This document shows positions 35,054-47,600 of a stretch of 64,000 nucleotides of DNA, one piece after another. The stretch is taken from positions 5,207,094 through 5,271,093 of the forward strand of contig CM065302.1 in the NCBI GenBank assembly GCA_032871835.1, in the 5' to 3' direction. Positions within the stretch are counted from its first letter, which is position 1. Each line of letters opens with the position of its first letter. The position numbers were made by a program, and so were the translations under genes. This stretch comes from Dipteronia dyeriana. Taxonomy: Eukaryota; Streptophyta; Magnoliopsida; Sapindales; Sapindaceae. The notes under the pieces are model-generated. The model did not search any database and was not told the origin of the DNA. It saw only the letters and a list, made by a program, of their open reading frames with translations.

Positions 35054-36514
35054 TGACGGGTCCCACCCCGACTCCTCTCTTGAGATCGATGGAGGCCCTG
35101 TGAGCTGCCCCGACTCCTCTCTTGAGTACGAGGGAAACCCTGTGGGCTCTACTTTTTGCTATCATGATAAAAGGACCTACTAAGATTTTCCATAGGAAAT
35201 ACTTGCTAGTAAACAAACGAAATGTAAGGAGTGCAAAATGTACATAATTGCAATTTTTTTTCTTAATTTCTCGTTCGTTACAAAAAGGGTCAAAAAATGA
35301 CCGATCGGACCAAAAACCGACCGCTTTAAAAAAAACTACTAAGTAACCAGTCCATACCGAGTGGGAACCTAACAGGCCGAGTAAGAAATCTGAGTAGGCT
35401 GAGTTGACCGAATGGGCCATGTGGGTCGAGTAGGTCAAGTGGGCCGAATAGGTCAAGTAGGTCGAGTAGGCCGAACAGACCGAGTAGAATTCCAACTACG
35501 TTCTGACCATGCCTACCCTCCCGACCTCTGTACAGCCCCGACCATGCCTACCGTCCCGACCATGCCTATCTCATATTTCTAAATATGTACAGGAAAATTT
35601 ACAATGCATGACTTTATGCTTCATGATATCATCGAGTGGCCCACCTCAAAACTTCTGAGTCTGCACAACCGAGCAGCTACCTGAATAAAATTTTAAGAGT
35701 GAAAGAATGAGCACTAACGCCCAGTGAGTGAATGAAAACCTTTAAAAACACTTTTCTAAAACACTTTTCTAAATCACTTTATAATAAGCATTCAGCAATA
35801 CATTGTATACAATAATATATCTACTTTCATACTTAATAAACCGAATACTGAATGCATCACTTTTCTGAACAAGAGTAAGATACTTTATAAAATCTTAATC
35901 TCCACCAAATTCGTACCGTGGATATCCTCCATACGTAAGCCGAAATACATTCGGGCAAACGCCGAGTCATGAATAACTTTTGGTCATACCCGTGCAGAGC
36001 GACTCAATTACTCTTTCTCTGGTCATGCTCGGGCAGAGCGACTCTCTGGTCATACAAGTGCAGAGCGACTCTATTACTCTCTCTGGTCATGCACTTGCAG
36101 AGCGACTCATGACATACACGTGTAGAACGGCCTTAAAAAGCCAACCATAATCATAACTGGGGAAGGGTACATGATGCTTTTGTATAAATCATAGTCTCTT
36201 ATGGATAATTCATAAAAATAATATACTGATTCTAAATGCTAATATAAGCATAAAACATATACTTTCAGTTCTCTGTATCATCACCATCAATCATGAAAAG
36301 CAATAAAAGGTATAAAAGATTTGCAACAATTAATCTTAATCATAAAACTGGAAACTTTTGAATTAAAACAAAACTGAAACTTAATTCACTCACAACTTAG
36401 ACGTCAAGCTTAATTCAGACTGGGTATTCTAGGTTCTCTTCGTCTTCTTTCCCAAACAATCACAAGATCCAATTAGAAACTGGATATCAAAGAAGAATCA
36501 ACTAAAATCTATAA
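35054..36514 (-). repeat. Truncated 5' LTR of the chromovirus-type element
   Basis: 1461 bp aligned with 28486-29977. The outer 283 bp (counterpart of 29978-30260), including the TATA region, is missing, and sequence jumps into Tat-like gag DNA at 36515. The element has therefore lost its own promoter and its 5' target duplication. Both LTR minisatellites are present, the GGCCGAGTAG array being shorter here. Confidence 0.92.
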
Positions 36515-36852
36515 CGCATGACACAGACGGTTTGAGCTGAAGCAGTTCTGCTTAATAAGTAGATCCAGTAGGAAATGCCCTATGCACCAAGCCCAATTGT
36601 CGACCCACAACATGAGAATGTATTACGGACCCCCGTATTGCTTCAGTCGACATCGGATATGGTAAAATTGAATCCCGGTTTGTATCTATTCGTTGACCCT
36701 GAACTTTCTCACAGGTTTAAGAAGATGGAAGCCCTCATTTAGAGGATCCCAGGACCCATCAAGAAAAGCACAACAAACAGCTTTACAGATTCGTCGTTCA
36801 TCGATACAATAACTCTGGTTGAAATGCCTTAGAAGTTCAGCTTCCCCAACAT
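36515..36852 (+). pseudogene. Tat-like retroelement gag-leader remnant, unit A
   Basis: This matches unit B 56151-56495 (GGAAATGCC, CCCAATTGTCGACCCACAAC, CCTGAACTTTCTCACAGGTT, AGTTCAGCTTCCCCAACAT). It ends at a deletion junction, where about 1.9 kb present in B (rest of gag plus the start of an inserted LTR-like element) is absent. Confidence 0.7.
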
Positions 36853-37617
36853 GGTGGAAGAAGTGCGAAATATGGTGGTGGAGATGTATGGTTAGCTCCA
36901 ATGGAGAGAAAACCTCCGTGGGAACTTGATTCTCTCACTTATTTAGGAAAGAAAATGAAGAAGATGAAGAAATGAGAAAGAAGGGTGTGTATGTCGTGGG
37001 TGTGGGAGGTGTAGAAAATGATGGTGAGGTGAGAAAATTGTGGTAGGATAGGTCATGAAATGGGGTGTGAAATGGCAAGATTGCCCCTCAATTTCGACCA
37101 AAAACTGCCATTGGGTGGAAAACTGCCATCAATTTTGGCCAAAAACTGCCTCAGGGCTACGCAAGGGTGTGCACAGACTGTACACACTTTTGGAATTCTG
37201 GAAACTAGCGGTGTGCACCCCAGGGGTGTGCACAATTCTAGAAATAAGGTTTCAACGTTTCTACATCGTGCACTGTTATGAAAATATCCATAACATCATC
37301 TAGAAAGCTTGGAATTACGATCTGTAAAAACTGTTGGAAAGTAGACATTCGAGGCTTTCATAAAAGTGGTTACAAAACCATAGTTCGATCTGTGGATGGA
37401 GATATAGCCCCTAAAAATTGAGTGTTTTGCACAATAATATCCAAAATAGCCCAAATAACCTCCAAACATTTCATTTAAGCTCAAATACCTTCGGTAGAGG
37501 ACATGTACCTACACAAGGCTCATAAACACATTAAAAACAAAAATATGCTCAAAACCAATAACAAATTATAGGAAATGGGGACCTCAAATAGGTACAAATA
37601 TGGTCTGATCAGCGTGC
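36853..37617 (-). mobile_element. Solo-LTR-like insertion, 5'-truncated, unit A
   Basis: This matches the right part of 57214-59143 in unit B (TGTTATGAAAATATCCATAA, AAACTGTTGGAAAGTAGACA, ACATGTACCTACACAAGGCT, TGGGGACCTCAAATAGGTAC). On the minus strand it begins TGATCAGACC, a likely LTR start. It has no coding capacity. Confidence 0.6.
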
Positions 37618-39376
37618 AGAAGAGTACACTAGGCGAAATCATACGACTAGTGTACGCCGAAGGAGTCAACTTATACGTCAACTTCCTAGTGCTCGACTGC
37701 CAATCTCTTTACAATTAAATCATCGACAGGCCCTAGATACATGAAATGAAGCAATCCCTTCGACCTACCACCAGATGATTAAGTTCCCTACTCAATGATG
37801 AGTAGGAGTAACCAAAGGTGAACAAAGAGCTGTAGGAGAATGTTACCAGAATGCAATGAAGAGAAAGAAGGAACAATTATAGCAACTACCGGAATCCGTG
37901 GTTGAGTTGACTCCAAATAAGCCAAAACGAACTCGACAAAGTGTTGATCGACCTCGAACACCTAGAGCATAAAGTCTCGATGGGATCCGGACCGCCCGAG
38001 GAATGATACAATAGTTTCACTTTGTCGCACTCATACATGGTCGGAATTGACCTAGATGCAATTGTTCACCAATTGCAGGTAGACCCCGATCATCAGACGA
38101 TTAATTAAAAAATTAGGAAGTTCGCACCAGAAAGAAATAAGATAATCAAAGTAGAGGTAAGGAAATTGATCGACATCGGGTCAGTCAGAGAAGTTTTATA
38201 CCCTGACCGGTTGGCGAATGTCATGGACATAAAGAAAAAGAACGGCAAATGGCGCGTTTGTATCGACTTCACAGACCTCAACAAACCTCCCCAAAAGGCC
38301 TGTTCCCCACTTTCTCATATCGACATGCTAGTCGATGCCATTGCTGGACATGAACTACTCAGCTTCATGGACTCTTTCTCTGGGTACAACCAGATATTGA
38401 TGCATCCAAATAACTAGGAAAAATGGCATTTGTCACCGGATGAGGTATTTTCTGCTATAAGGTTATGCTTTTTGGTTTAAAAAATACAGCTGCAACATGG
38501 TCAACAAAATGTCAAGCTCAGTGAATACGACATCACATTCCAGCCTCGTACAATGGTGAAATCGAAGGTATTCACTATTCACTGACTTCATTGCAGATTA
38601 TACCACTAACGATAATTTACAGGTCGAATAGGAATCCATGCCTCTATCAGATAATATGACAAAAGGAACTTGGATCTTATCGATCGATGATTCCAGCAAT
38701 ATAAAGGGGAGTGAACTTAGACATGTGCTCAAATCCCGACGAAGGGAAAATCTCGTATAGTCGATCCACTTTAATTTTCGTGCGATAGACAACGAAGCAG
38801 AATACGAAGCGCTAATAGATGAGATCGACCTACCAAAAAGTCTTGAAATAAAAAATATATAGGTTCTCAGCAATTCCCAGTTGGTCGTTCGACAAATGAA
38901 TGGAACGTATGACAGAAAAGACATGAAGATTGCAACATATTTGGCCAAGGCCAAACAACTGCAGTCGACTTTTGACGAGTTTTCTATTTTACAGGTACCA
39001 AGATCAGACAACGCTAGAGTAGACACACTTGCAAACTTGAGATCGACTTCTCAACCTAATAGTCCTAAGTCGATTCCTATTATGCACATCATGTAACTAG
39101 CAATAAATGATTGTGAAAAAATTATACAGGTAGAAGACCATTATCGAACCTGGATAGATATAATAATGGAATATCTACAGGCGATATCCTACCTGGGGAT
39201 AAAACCGAAGCAAGAAAACTGAAAGCCAAAGCGACAAAGTTCTACATCTTAAACAGTAAGCTTTATAAAAAATCAATCAAAATTCCTTATTTGAGATGCG
39301 TCACACCCCACGAGGCTTACGCCATTCTCAAAAGCCTTCACTAAGAAGAGTGTGGAAACTGCTCGGGTGCAAGAAG
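37618..39376 (+). pseudogene. Tat-like Ty3/gypsy pol remnant (PR, RT, RNase H), unit A
   Basis: Translated pieces follow the usual order. Protease end: STLGEIIRLVYAEGVN and NFLVLDCQSLYN. RT: RKFAPERNKIIKVEVRKLID, KKNGKWRVCIDFTDLNKPP, HIDMLVDAIAGHELLSFMDS, FSGYNQILMHPNN then a stop. RNase H: DNEAEYEALIDEI and SQLVVRQMNGTYDRKDMKIA with RSDNARVDTLANL. The integrase finger start is LRCVTPHEAYAILKSLH..ECGNCSGARS. There are many stops and small deletions. A hAT-like element cuts the finger at 39377. This order and the FTDLNKA-like motif indicate the Tat group, distinct from the chromovirus above. Confidence 0.85.
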
Positions 39377-41079
39377 TAGGGGTGGGCAAAAAACCATTAA
39401 ACCAAACCGAAACGGTGGACCAAACCGATCCAATCGATTTTTTTCCAATTTTTCTTTAGGATACAGTTGAGTTCGGTTTAAAATAATAAAAACAGAATTT
39501 TCCAATTCAGTGGCTGTAACCGAGAACTGAACAGAGAACCGAGTATACAAAAAAATCCCTATTTTTTCAAGTATTCCCTGATTCTCTGTCTTTCTCTTTC
39601 AGGCCTCAGCTAATCCAAAATCTCTCAACTTTGCCTCTCCCGTCCACCCCCTCTCTCATCCACCGTTTGGCGTCTCTCTCATCCGCCGTTCGGCGTCTCT
39701 CTTGTCCGACGTTCTGGTGGGCCACCGTTTCTCTACTTCTTCAATCGTTGACTTGCTCCATCTTCTTCAACGTTCTATAACTTGGTCTTGGATTGACGTT
39801 ATCCACCGATCGAGGTCTCTCTCGTCCACCTCTTCTCTCCACAACGACTGTGATTCTCTTCTCTCCCTCTACCGAACGTAAGTTACTATTATTTTGAATT
39901 TTTTCGATTTCGATTTAGTTAATTGATAATTTTTTTGATTTTGATTTGTTCGTTTTTTATTTTTTATATTTCATTTTTGCTATGATATTTTTTTTTGATC
40001 ATATATATATATATATATTAAGTTAGTGCTATTTCTGATTTTTACGAGTTCCCTCAATATGTTTGTGAAATTTGTTGGGAATTATTGAGAGTAGAGAATA
40101 TGGTTTGGTGCAAAAGCAGAGGATAATTTCAGAGAAGGTTAGCGGGTGAGAGTGAGACAGTGAGTGGTGCACAACACATGGGTTTCACATTTTCACGATT
40201 TTGTGTTGCGTTTATGTTTTATTGATTTTTGTTTAGTACGTTCGAAGATATATATACATATGGCGACTGTGATTGAGTCATGGTTAGTGGATTGAAAGAT
40301 TGAAAGTTTCACATGTTGTCTATTGTGACTTGTGCATTTTGCTGTTAATTGTGTTCTGAACACATTTGGTTCAGAACAAATATATAGGTCTTAGAACAGA
40401 ATTGAAGATTTTAATCAATCAAATATTGTTTAATCAATCAAGTTAATTCAATGAAAACATGTTTCTTATTATTTCAAGTTATGTATAGTTTGATATGGAA
40501 CTTTGGAGTGGGGTATTGCTTCTAAAGTACTCAAGGATTCAAAGGTTGCTGGGCGTTATTGTTTGAAGAATTCAAGGGTTGTTGGGCATTATTGTAGTTT
40601 GGATTCAAGGGATGTTTTTATTTGTATTATGGACTTATTTGGATTATGAACTTATTGTTTGAATAATTTCTAGTTGTTTTATTTGTATTACAGAATTATT
40701 GTTTGTATAATTCGTAGTTGTTTTTATTTGTATTATGGACTTACTGTTTGAATAATTTGTAAATATTTACTTGTTTTTCTTTGTATTATGGACTTATGCA
40801 GTAATTCAATCATATTCGGTCCAATAGACCCCAACATATAAAATGTTTTTTTCCAGACTATAGCAGATTTTATAAATTAAAGCCCAATAATTGGGCTCAA
40901 TCAGTCCAAAATAGAAAAAATCGAAAAAAATTGAACCGAACCGGTTCAGTTCAATCAGTTTTTGATCGGTGGGCAATTATATATCGAATCAAATCATATC
41001 ATTTTTTATAAAATTGAATAGTATTGGTTTCTATCGGTTCACTCCAAAAGTGAACTAATCTAATCAACGTCCACCCATA
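39377..41079. mobile_element. 1.7-kb hAT-like non-autonomous element at the unit A/B border
   Basis: It starts TAGGGGTGGGCAAAAAACC and ends CAACGTCCACCCATA (inverted-repeat termini), flanked by a diverged 8-bp target repeat GCAAGAAG/ATGAGAAG. It lies inside the integrase finger of the Tat-like element. The left third contains a C/T-rich block ending in a splice-donor-like GTAAGTTA (about 39600-39885), and the rest is AT-rich. There is no transposase. Unit C has the same insertion (60231-61931), while the unit A left edge (12870-12877) is an empty site. Confidence 0.9.
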
Positions 41080-41210
41080 ATGAGAAGTCTATCAAATAGA
41101 GCAACTACAACATACTACTAGCTCAACATGCGATCTGATTCATAAAAGCATGTGAAAACCTACGATAAATGCTAAAGATTTAAACAAGTGTCTCATCTTC
41201 CCCTAAAGAC
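41080..41210 (+). pseudogene. Integrase zinc-finger remnant, unit B left edge
   Basis: The reading frame resumes after the hAT-like element with RSLSNRATTTYY, then NMRSDS.KHVKTYDKC, matching 12877-12990. It marks the start of unit B. Confidence 0.7.
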
Positions 41211-41531
41211 TTTTCTATTTTCACTCTTCAAATATCTATTTGCTAACTATGTGGCAATTTAAAGAGTTAAAAGGGAATAGTAATTTTAAAAGGCTCTTCA
41301 ATTATAAAAAAGTTATTATTATTTTAATAGAGCTGTTTGAAATCTTTCGGATAGATATTTGAAATCAAAAAAAGACTATTCAAATATAGTTTGTAATAGT
41401 AATGATGTACATAAAATATAATAAAATATAAATTGAAGAGAGAGAAATTACTCGGCATTATTGAAGAGTGAGAAACAAAATCTCATTTGAAGTATCTCAT
41501 TTAACGAGTCTGCTGGGGTTGCTCTAATATA
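41211..41531. mobile_element. MITE upstream of NSUN5-B, left end lost
   Basis: Corresponds to 62061-62390 in unit C. The right end CTGCTGGGGTTGCTCTA is present, but the left inverted repeat has been deleted (TTCCCCTAAAGACTTTTC). Confidence 0.6.
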
Positions 41532-41599
41532 TATAAAAAGGGTAATTTCACCAAAGTCCCAACTTTTTGATGAAATGTAATATATTTAAACATCTTTGT
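41250..41599. repeat. Left copy of a 345-bp direct repeat around a solo-LTR-like element
   Basis: From CTAACTATGTGGCAATTT to AAACATCTTTGT this stretch is repeated at 43753-44096, on the far side of the 2.15-kb element. It covers part of the MITE and the first bases of the foldback element. Confidence 0.85.
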
Positions 41600-43752
41600 T
41601 GACGGGACACATCGTTACAGTGTCGTCAAATATGAACATTTAAGTTCGGCTTCACAAGAGCGTAAGTCACAGAGACTAGCGCATCGGCAATCAAGGGATC
41701 AATCTACAGGGAGGTGGGATTCACTGACCGTCTACAATTCTAGCTATTATTTCAATACTCCGAGCGGACTCGTATGTTACGTGTGCGGAAAAGTGAATAA
41801 TAATATAACTAAATAACTTATATAAATAATATATACAATGATAGATGGAATGGAGATATGCATGAAATGTGGTTACACTACGTAAATGACTCAACCGTGA
41901 CAATCCTCCTAATTACGTTCTAGACTCATCTAATCCTCAAATGTGCAAGTATATTATAGGCTCGTATCCCCTTAATTAATGTCTAATCTCTCTCGATTAC
42001 TTAGAGATAGTATCCATATATACCCAAAATCTCTCTCGAACAATCCGTACAATATATATGAACCCATTAAGCACGTGAAATACAAATCGAACCCTATACG
42101 CTACCCTAGTAGTTCTAGCACTTTCTAGTCAAGCATAGTGAATGTTTATCTAAGCATTGTCAAATGCGTTTCCTCTCGGTACATAGCATCTAACCATTGA
42201 TCAATTACAAAATGATCAATTAAGTAAAAGTTTTAAGTATTCAAAACATCCATATAACTACTCAAGTACAAAAGAAATGTCGGTGGTCTTTACTTATAGG
42301 TCAAAGATTCGGTTTAGTTAACTCCCTAGGATGGCTAAACATGGGAAACAAGTTTACCTAACAACTACATGCAACAAAGTGATTGTTATATCATTAAGAA
42401 CATTCAATTTAGGTTAAAGGTTCATCCTCTTGATTAAGGAATTTTTCCACAATCAATTCATCACCCAATCCTATCATGTGGATGGATAATCGTGCCTTAA
42501 TACAAAGACCCATAAAGAACAAGGATATGAACCAATGTCGATTTAACAACTAAAAGCCTGAACTTAAACCTTTTCTACTCTTTGGGGCTAAAATCCCTAT
42601 TACTCAAATTACTCAATACATGAAATTTCAAGTCATCCATCAATCAATCAATCAACAATCATGTGTATCTAATTTCTACTCTAAATTACAACTACTCCTA
42701 AAACCCAATCATGGACACATTGATTTCTAACAATTCATACATATACATATCATATTAAGAGCATAAAAACACATATATCAAAGAGCAAAAAAAAAAACCC
42801 AAATGAATTTAAGAACAATCAATGCATTAATTACACAAGTGCAGGTTGACAATATCCCTAAACTGATGGAATATATCAAAGAAAACAAGAAATACAAATA
42901 AATGAGTAAAAAGAAACAAACCCTTGAAGACAAACCCTCAAAAGATGCTTAAATCCTTCCTAGCTCGGTTTTGACTCCTATTTCCTTTGTAATCTACTAT
43001 AAGATGGATGGAGGAGATGTAAAATGGTGGGGTGGAGGTGTATGGTGAGCTCCCATGGAGGAAAAATCTCCATGGGAGCAAGAGATAAAAGAAAATGGAA
43101 AAGAGAAGAGAAGAGAAGAGAAGAGGTGTGAGAAGGGGAAAAAAAGGGAAGAGAGGCCTAAAGAATGAGGAGAAAATTGGGTATTTATAGTGAGGGAGGT
43201 TAGGGCAAGATTTTAGGGTGAAAAGATAAGAATACCCCTCTGAAAATAGCTGAAAAATGTATATTTGCCCAAAAGTGCGGTTCGATGTGTTGTTCGCACC
43301 AACACAACGTTCCACACTTCTCTTTTTTTAGCTTTCTGTCCAAAAATGCGGTACAAAACGTGGTATGCAACTTGGTCTCGTGCGGTTGCGTACTGCACTG
43401 ATCTGCGCACCGTTACAAAAACGGTCATAACTTTCTCCAGAAACATCGGAATCACGATCTGTAAATTGCATTGGAAATTAAACTTCCGGGGCTTTCCGAA
43501 AAATGGTTATGGAAAATGTGTTTCGATCGGACAAGGGAGATATAGCCTTCCAAAGTTGATTATTCTGCACGAACCATTCCAATTTCAACTCTTCTAACCT
43601 CCAAAACTCTTTAATTAAGCTCAAATACTTTATGTAGGGAACATGTACCTACACTAGACTTACAAACATATCAAATACCAAAATATACTCGTAAACAATA
43701 ACAAAAGCTAGGAAATAGGGACCTCAAGTAGGTATATAAATCATTCCGATCA
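41600..43752 (-). mobile_element. Solo-LTR-like element, unit B only
   Basis: 2153 bp with TG..CA ends. On the minus strand it starts TGATCGGAATGATT and contains CTACTTGAGGTCCC, ATGTTCCCTACATAAAG and AGTTATGACCGTTTTTG. It ends near TGTGTCCCGTCA. It is related to 57214-59143 and 36853-37617. No open frame with a domain was seen. Similar TGATC starts in the copies support an LTR, but no internal retroelement part is attached. Confidence 0.55.
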
Positions 43753-44100
43753 CTAACTATGTGACAATTTGAAGAGTGAAAAAAGAATAGCAATTTTAAA
43801 AGGCTCTTCGAATATAAATAAGTTAATATTATTTTAATAGAGCTGTTTGAAATCTTTCAGATAGATATTTGAAATAAAAAAAAGACTATTCAAATATAGT
43901 TTGTAATAGTAATGATGTACATATAATATAATAAAATATAAATTGAAGAGAGAGAAATCACTCGGCATTATTAAAGAGTGAGAAAAAAAATCTTATTTAA
44001 CGAGTCTGTTGGGGTTGTTCTAATATATCAAAAAAGGGTAATTTCAGTAAAGTCCCAGCTTTTTAATGAAATATCATATATTTAAACATCTTTGTTATAT
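43753..44100. repeat. Right copy of the 345-bp direct repeat
   Basis: Matches 41250-41599 with scattered differences (CTAACTATGTGACAATTTGA, TTTAACGAGTCTGTTGGGG). After it, sequence continues into the foldback left arm as in units A and C. Confidence 0.85.
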
Positions 44101-44410
44101 TAGAAATTTAAGTCCCTTGTTTTTTTTAAAAACAACACTTTAGTCAATTTGACCAAAATACTAATGATCAACTCTAACTATGTATAAAAAAGTACAATTT
44201 TACCCTTATCAAAATAATTTATTGAGTTTCAAAAACAAATAATATTAAAATGGTTTATAAATATAAATAAACAATAAAAAATTATTTTCTAAAATGAGAA
44301 AAAGCAATAATTAAAAAAAAAATAATGGCTTATAGAAAATATAAAGTTAAAATAAATAATAAATTGAAAGTATTTTTAAAAAATAAAATAATTTCAAAAA
44401 ATGAAAAATT
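44030..44410. repeat. Foldback element, left arm only, unit B
   Basis: Only the left arm of the element seen at 62405-63255 remains (AGGGTAATTTCAGTAAAGTC to TTTCAAAAAATGAAAAATTA). The central hairpin and whole right arm are gone, and NSUN5 upstream DNA (AAAACGATACGTATTGG) follows directly. Confidence 0.75.
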
Positions 44411-44699
44411 AAAACGATACGTATTGGAATTATGATGCAAAGAAGGGTGACGGATGCCATTTGTCAAATTAAAATAGCGTAACGGTGTCGTTTTCGGCTG
44501 TCTAAAGAAAATTAAAATTAAGACACTTTCAAGTTTCAATTTTTCGAAGTTTTCCGCGACCTAATGATGCTTAAGGTCCAGATGAGTATACATTATTTCA
44601 TTTCCAAAGAATGAAGAATTCCATTTGTCATTTGTACCTGAGCCTTGAATTATTTTCTTGATTTTTGGACTGACTTTTGGCATGAATTCTGGTTTATAG

Positions 44700-47600
44700 G
44701 AAATTTCATTAGCTGGTGATGCAGAGAAGTTTCTCACGCTGCGTAAAGAGGCCATACAGTCGGCTCTAGCTCGGATTCTAGTGAGGAGAAAGGCCAAGCG
44801 CATTGAAGACTTGGTGGCTCTTTATCAGACTCCTGTAGGTATTCAATCGTTTTATAACTGAGTTGCATGGGCTATCTCAGTCATCTTGTCATTGTAAATA
44901 CATTGATGGTCTGTACTCTGTGGTTTGCTGATTTTTGATGCAGATGTTTCAAAACCTCGTTATGTTCGTGTGAATACTCTGAAAATGGATGTTGATTCAG
45001 CAGTTCTTGAATTAGGGAAGCAATTCACGGTACTTTCTGAAATCGTCTCAAAATTCTATTTGATTTTGATCATTATATTGAATGACTTTAATTTTCATAA
45101 AAAAGAAAAAAAAAATTACTTTTGTGTATTTTCTTATGCACTAGTAAAGTTTCAGTTTAGTAATTATTCATGCCATAGACTAGAGTAACCTCGGAAATTA
45201 TAATGACAGACATTGCTTTACTGCTTGTTTCATCATCATGTAGTCATGTAGTGATGCTGAGACCATTGCAACCTTTTCCTTTTGTGTAAACCTGGCTGGC
45301 ATTTTATGTGGTTAATTTATATTATGATGATGCCTTTTCAATGTTGTTTCAATAGGTTCAAAAGGATGACATGGTTCCTGACTTGTTGATACTCCCACCG
45401 GGTTGTGATTTGCATGCTCATTCCCTGGTCACAAATGGAAGTGTGTTCTTACAAGTAAGATTCTATTCATTAATGAGTGAATTCATTATTATTGCTCTTT
45501 TCCTTAGATAAAGTCATAGTGACTAGATAGTGGTAGTAATTTCTCTTTTTGGTTTCATCATTTGAGTACATAGTGATTCCATGTTTTCCATAGGGAAAGG
45601 CAAGTTCAATGGTTGCAGCAGCTCTTGCTCCTAAACCTGGATGGAAGGTGAGTAATACCTTTTCCATGCTCCTTCTGTGATTTTAATATATTTGTTTATT
45701 TCAAGTAAACCATATCCTTACATTAATCTTGAACTGAATATTGACAGTTTTAGTTTTTTTTTTTTTTTTTTTTACTTTTGAGTCGCATATTTATTTTGAT
45801 CTTATCCACTACTCTTGAAGCAGGTGTGTAACTCACCCTAAATACAATAAAACTTTAGGTACAAGTCTGTCATTTTCTATTTTATAGTAAAGCAATAAAA
45901 CACCATTTGCTTGCATATATAATTGTTATTCTTTGAGGGAACCATGCAATGCCTATTTTATCGGGAATCTGATTTACGTAATTAGAATTTACGAATTCAT
46001 AATAACTCTAAAGAAATAGGTCTCCATGACTTATGTTCTTTGTTTACAGTTTACCAAATATGGTTGTTTGAATTCAGATATTTGACATAGGATGTTGAGA
46101 AAGTTTACACTGAATAAGTATTTGGGAATCTATTATTTGTTATTGAAGTGAACTTCACGAAATGTACTTTGGAGTTCTTACTTTTTTTTTATTAATTTCT
46201 TTGCAGCTAATGTGAGATCCATAATATTTCTTCTTAAGTTCTATGTTTGCATATGTTTCATGCTTTGTTTCAATTTTCTGTGAAGGTTCTTGATGCATGT
46301 TCTGCTCCTGGAAACAAAACTGTGCACCTTGCCGCTCTTATGAAAGGAAAGGGAAAAATCATAGCATGTGAACTTAATAAGGAAAGGGTTAAACGTTTAG
46401 AAGAAACCATCAGGCTCTCCGGTGCAGCTAGTATCCTTCCACACTTTTTTCTGATTTTATAGGTGTCATAAATGGTAAACCTTAATTACTTGCACACTTG
46501 CTATTTTCTTTCTCTTAGCTTGTTCACAACTGTAAACTGATCTGCTGTCTACTTATTGCTTGTTAGTTGAGTTGGAAGGTTTTTCCGGTTGTCATTGTTT
46601 ATTTTCTTTATTGTTGCTTTTCATTAATTATCAATTGTTTGGTACCATGGCTTGTTGTTCGTCTCGTAATTAGTCTATTTATGCTTTGATAGTGTCCTTA
46701 GCCTGGTTTGTAGATATTGAGGTCTTGAATGGGGATTTTTTGAAGTTCGACCCAAAAGATCTCTGAGGTAAGCATTATATTGGGTAGTCTTTCTTTCTTT
46801 ATTTAATTTGTAATGTTCGGAAGAAAGTTTAAATTGGACTTCTTAGAGGCATGATCATTGACCTGTTGCAGCATAGTCTAAATTTCTGTACATGCTATAT
46901 CAGTCTGTTCCTTACAAGCAAAGAATTGCAGTTCCGTGCCATTCTTTTAGATCCATCTTGCTCTGGATCTGGGACTGCTACCAACAGATTAGACCATCTG
47001 CTCCCATCACATACTGCAGGTAATTTACATGATGCTTATTCAACTTATGATGATGTTACATTCTTTAAAATTACTATAAAGTCAAGCCATTACTCTTGTG
47101 AAATAATTTTACTCATAAAAAGTGAGTAAATGTTACTCCATCATTGATTGGGAAGGGCATTCTTTACCGAAAAAAGCGCCATCATATATTGTGTAGGTCA
47201 TGGTGCTGATTTCAATGGCTCAGAAAGACTGAATAAGATTGCAGCTTTTCAGAAGAAAGCTTTGGAACATGCACTATCTTGTAAGTTGGTTTTCATGTCC
47301 AGTTTCACTCAATTTTATCTTAACTATATCTCTAAGTTTGTAGTTGGATATGGGTAATAATTCCTCATCCAAAGTACCAGATATTAAAACAGTTTTTCTC
47401 ATTACAACATTCTATCTTCAAACAAAAAATTTAATGTTGTGGTTTGGTAGGATTAGCATTTTCAAACCCCCTGTTGTCTTATGTCTTTAGGCCTAGTAGT
47501 TTTAACCATTGTTTTGATTTGATCCATCTTTTGTGGCAGTTCCGGCAGTTGAGAGAGTAGTCTATAGCACTTGTTCCATGGACCAAATTGAAAATGAAGA

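Larger units (their letters stand above)
28486..36514 (-). mobile_element. Ty3/gypsy chromovirus-type LTR retrotransposon (Tekay-like), degenerate
   Basis: An 8.0-kb element in minus orientation: 5' LTR 35054-36514 (outer end lost), primer site 35038-35051, gag/protease, RT, RNase H, integrase with C-terminal chromodomain, then complete 3' LTR 28486-30260. The order PR-RT-RH-IN defines Ty3/gypsy. The chromodomain-like tail, TGTAACACCC LTR start and initiator-Met-type primer site fit the Tekay/Del group (inference). Stops in gag, RT, between RH and IN, and in IN, plus a frameshift in RT, make it non-autonomous. It is present only in unit A, so it came after the A/B duplication or was lost from B. 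Confidence 0.93.
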
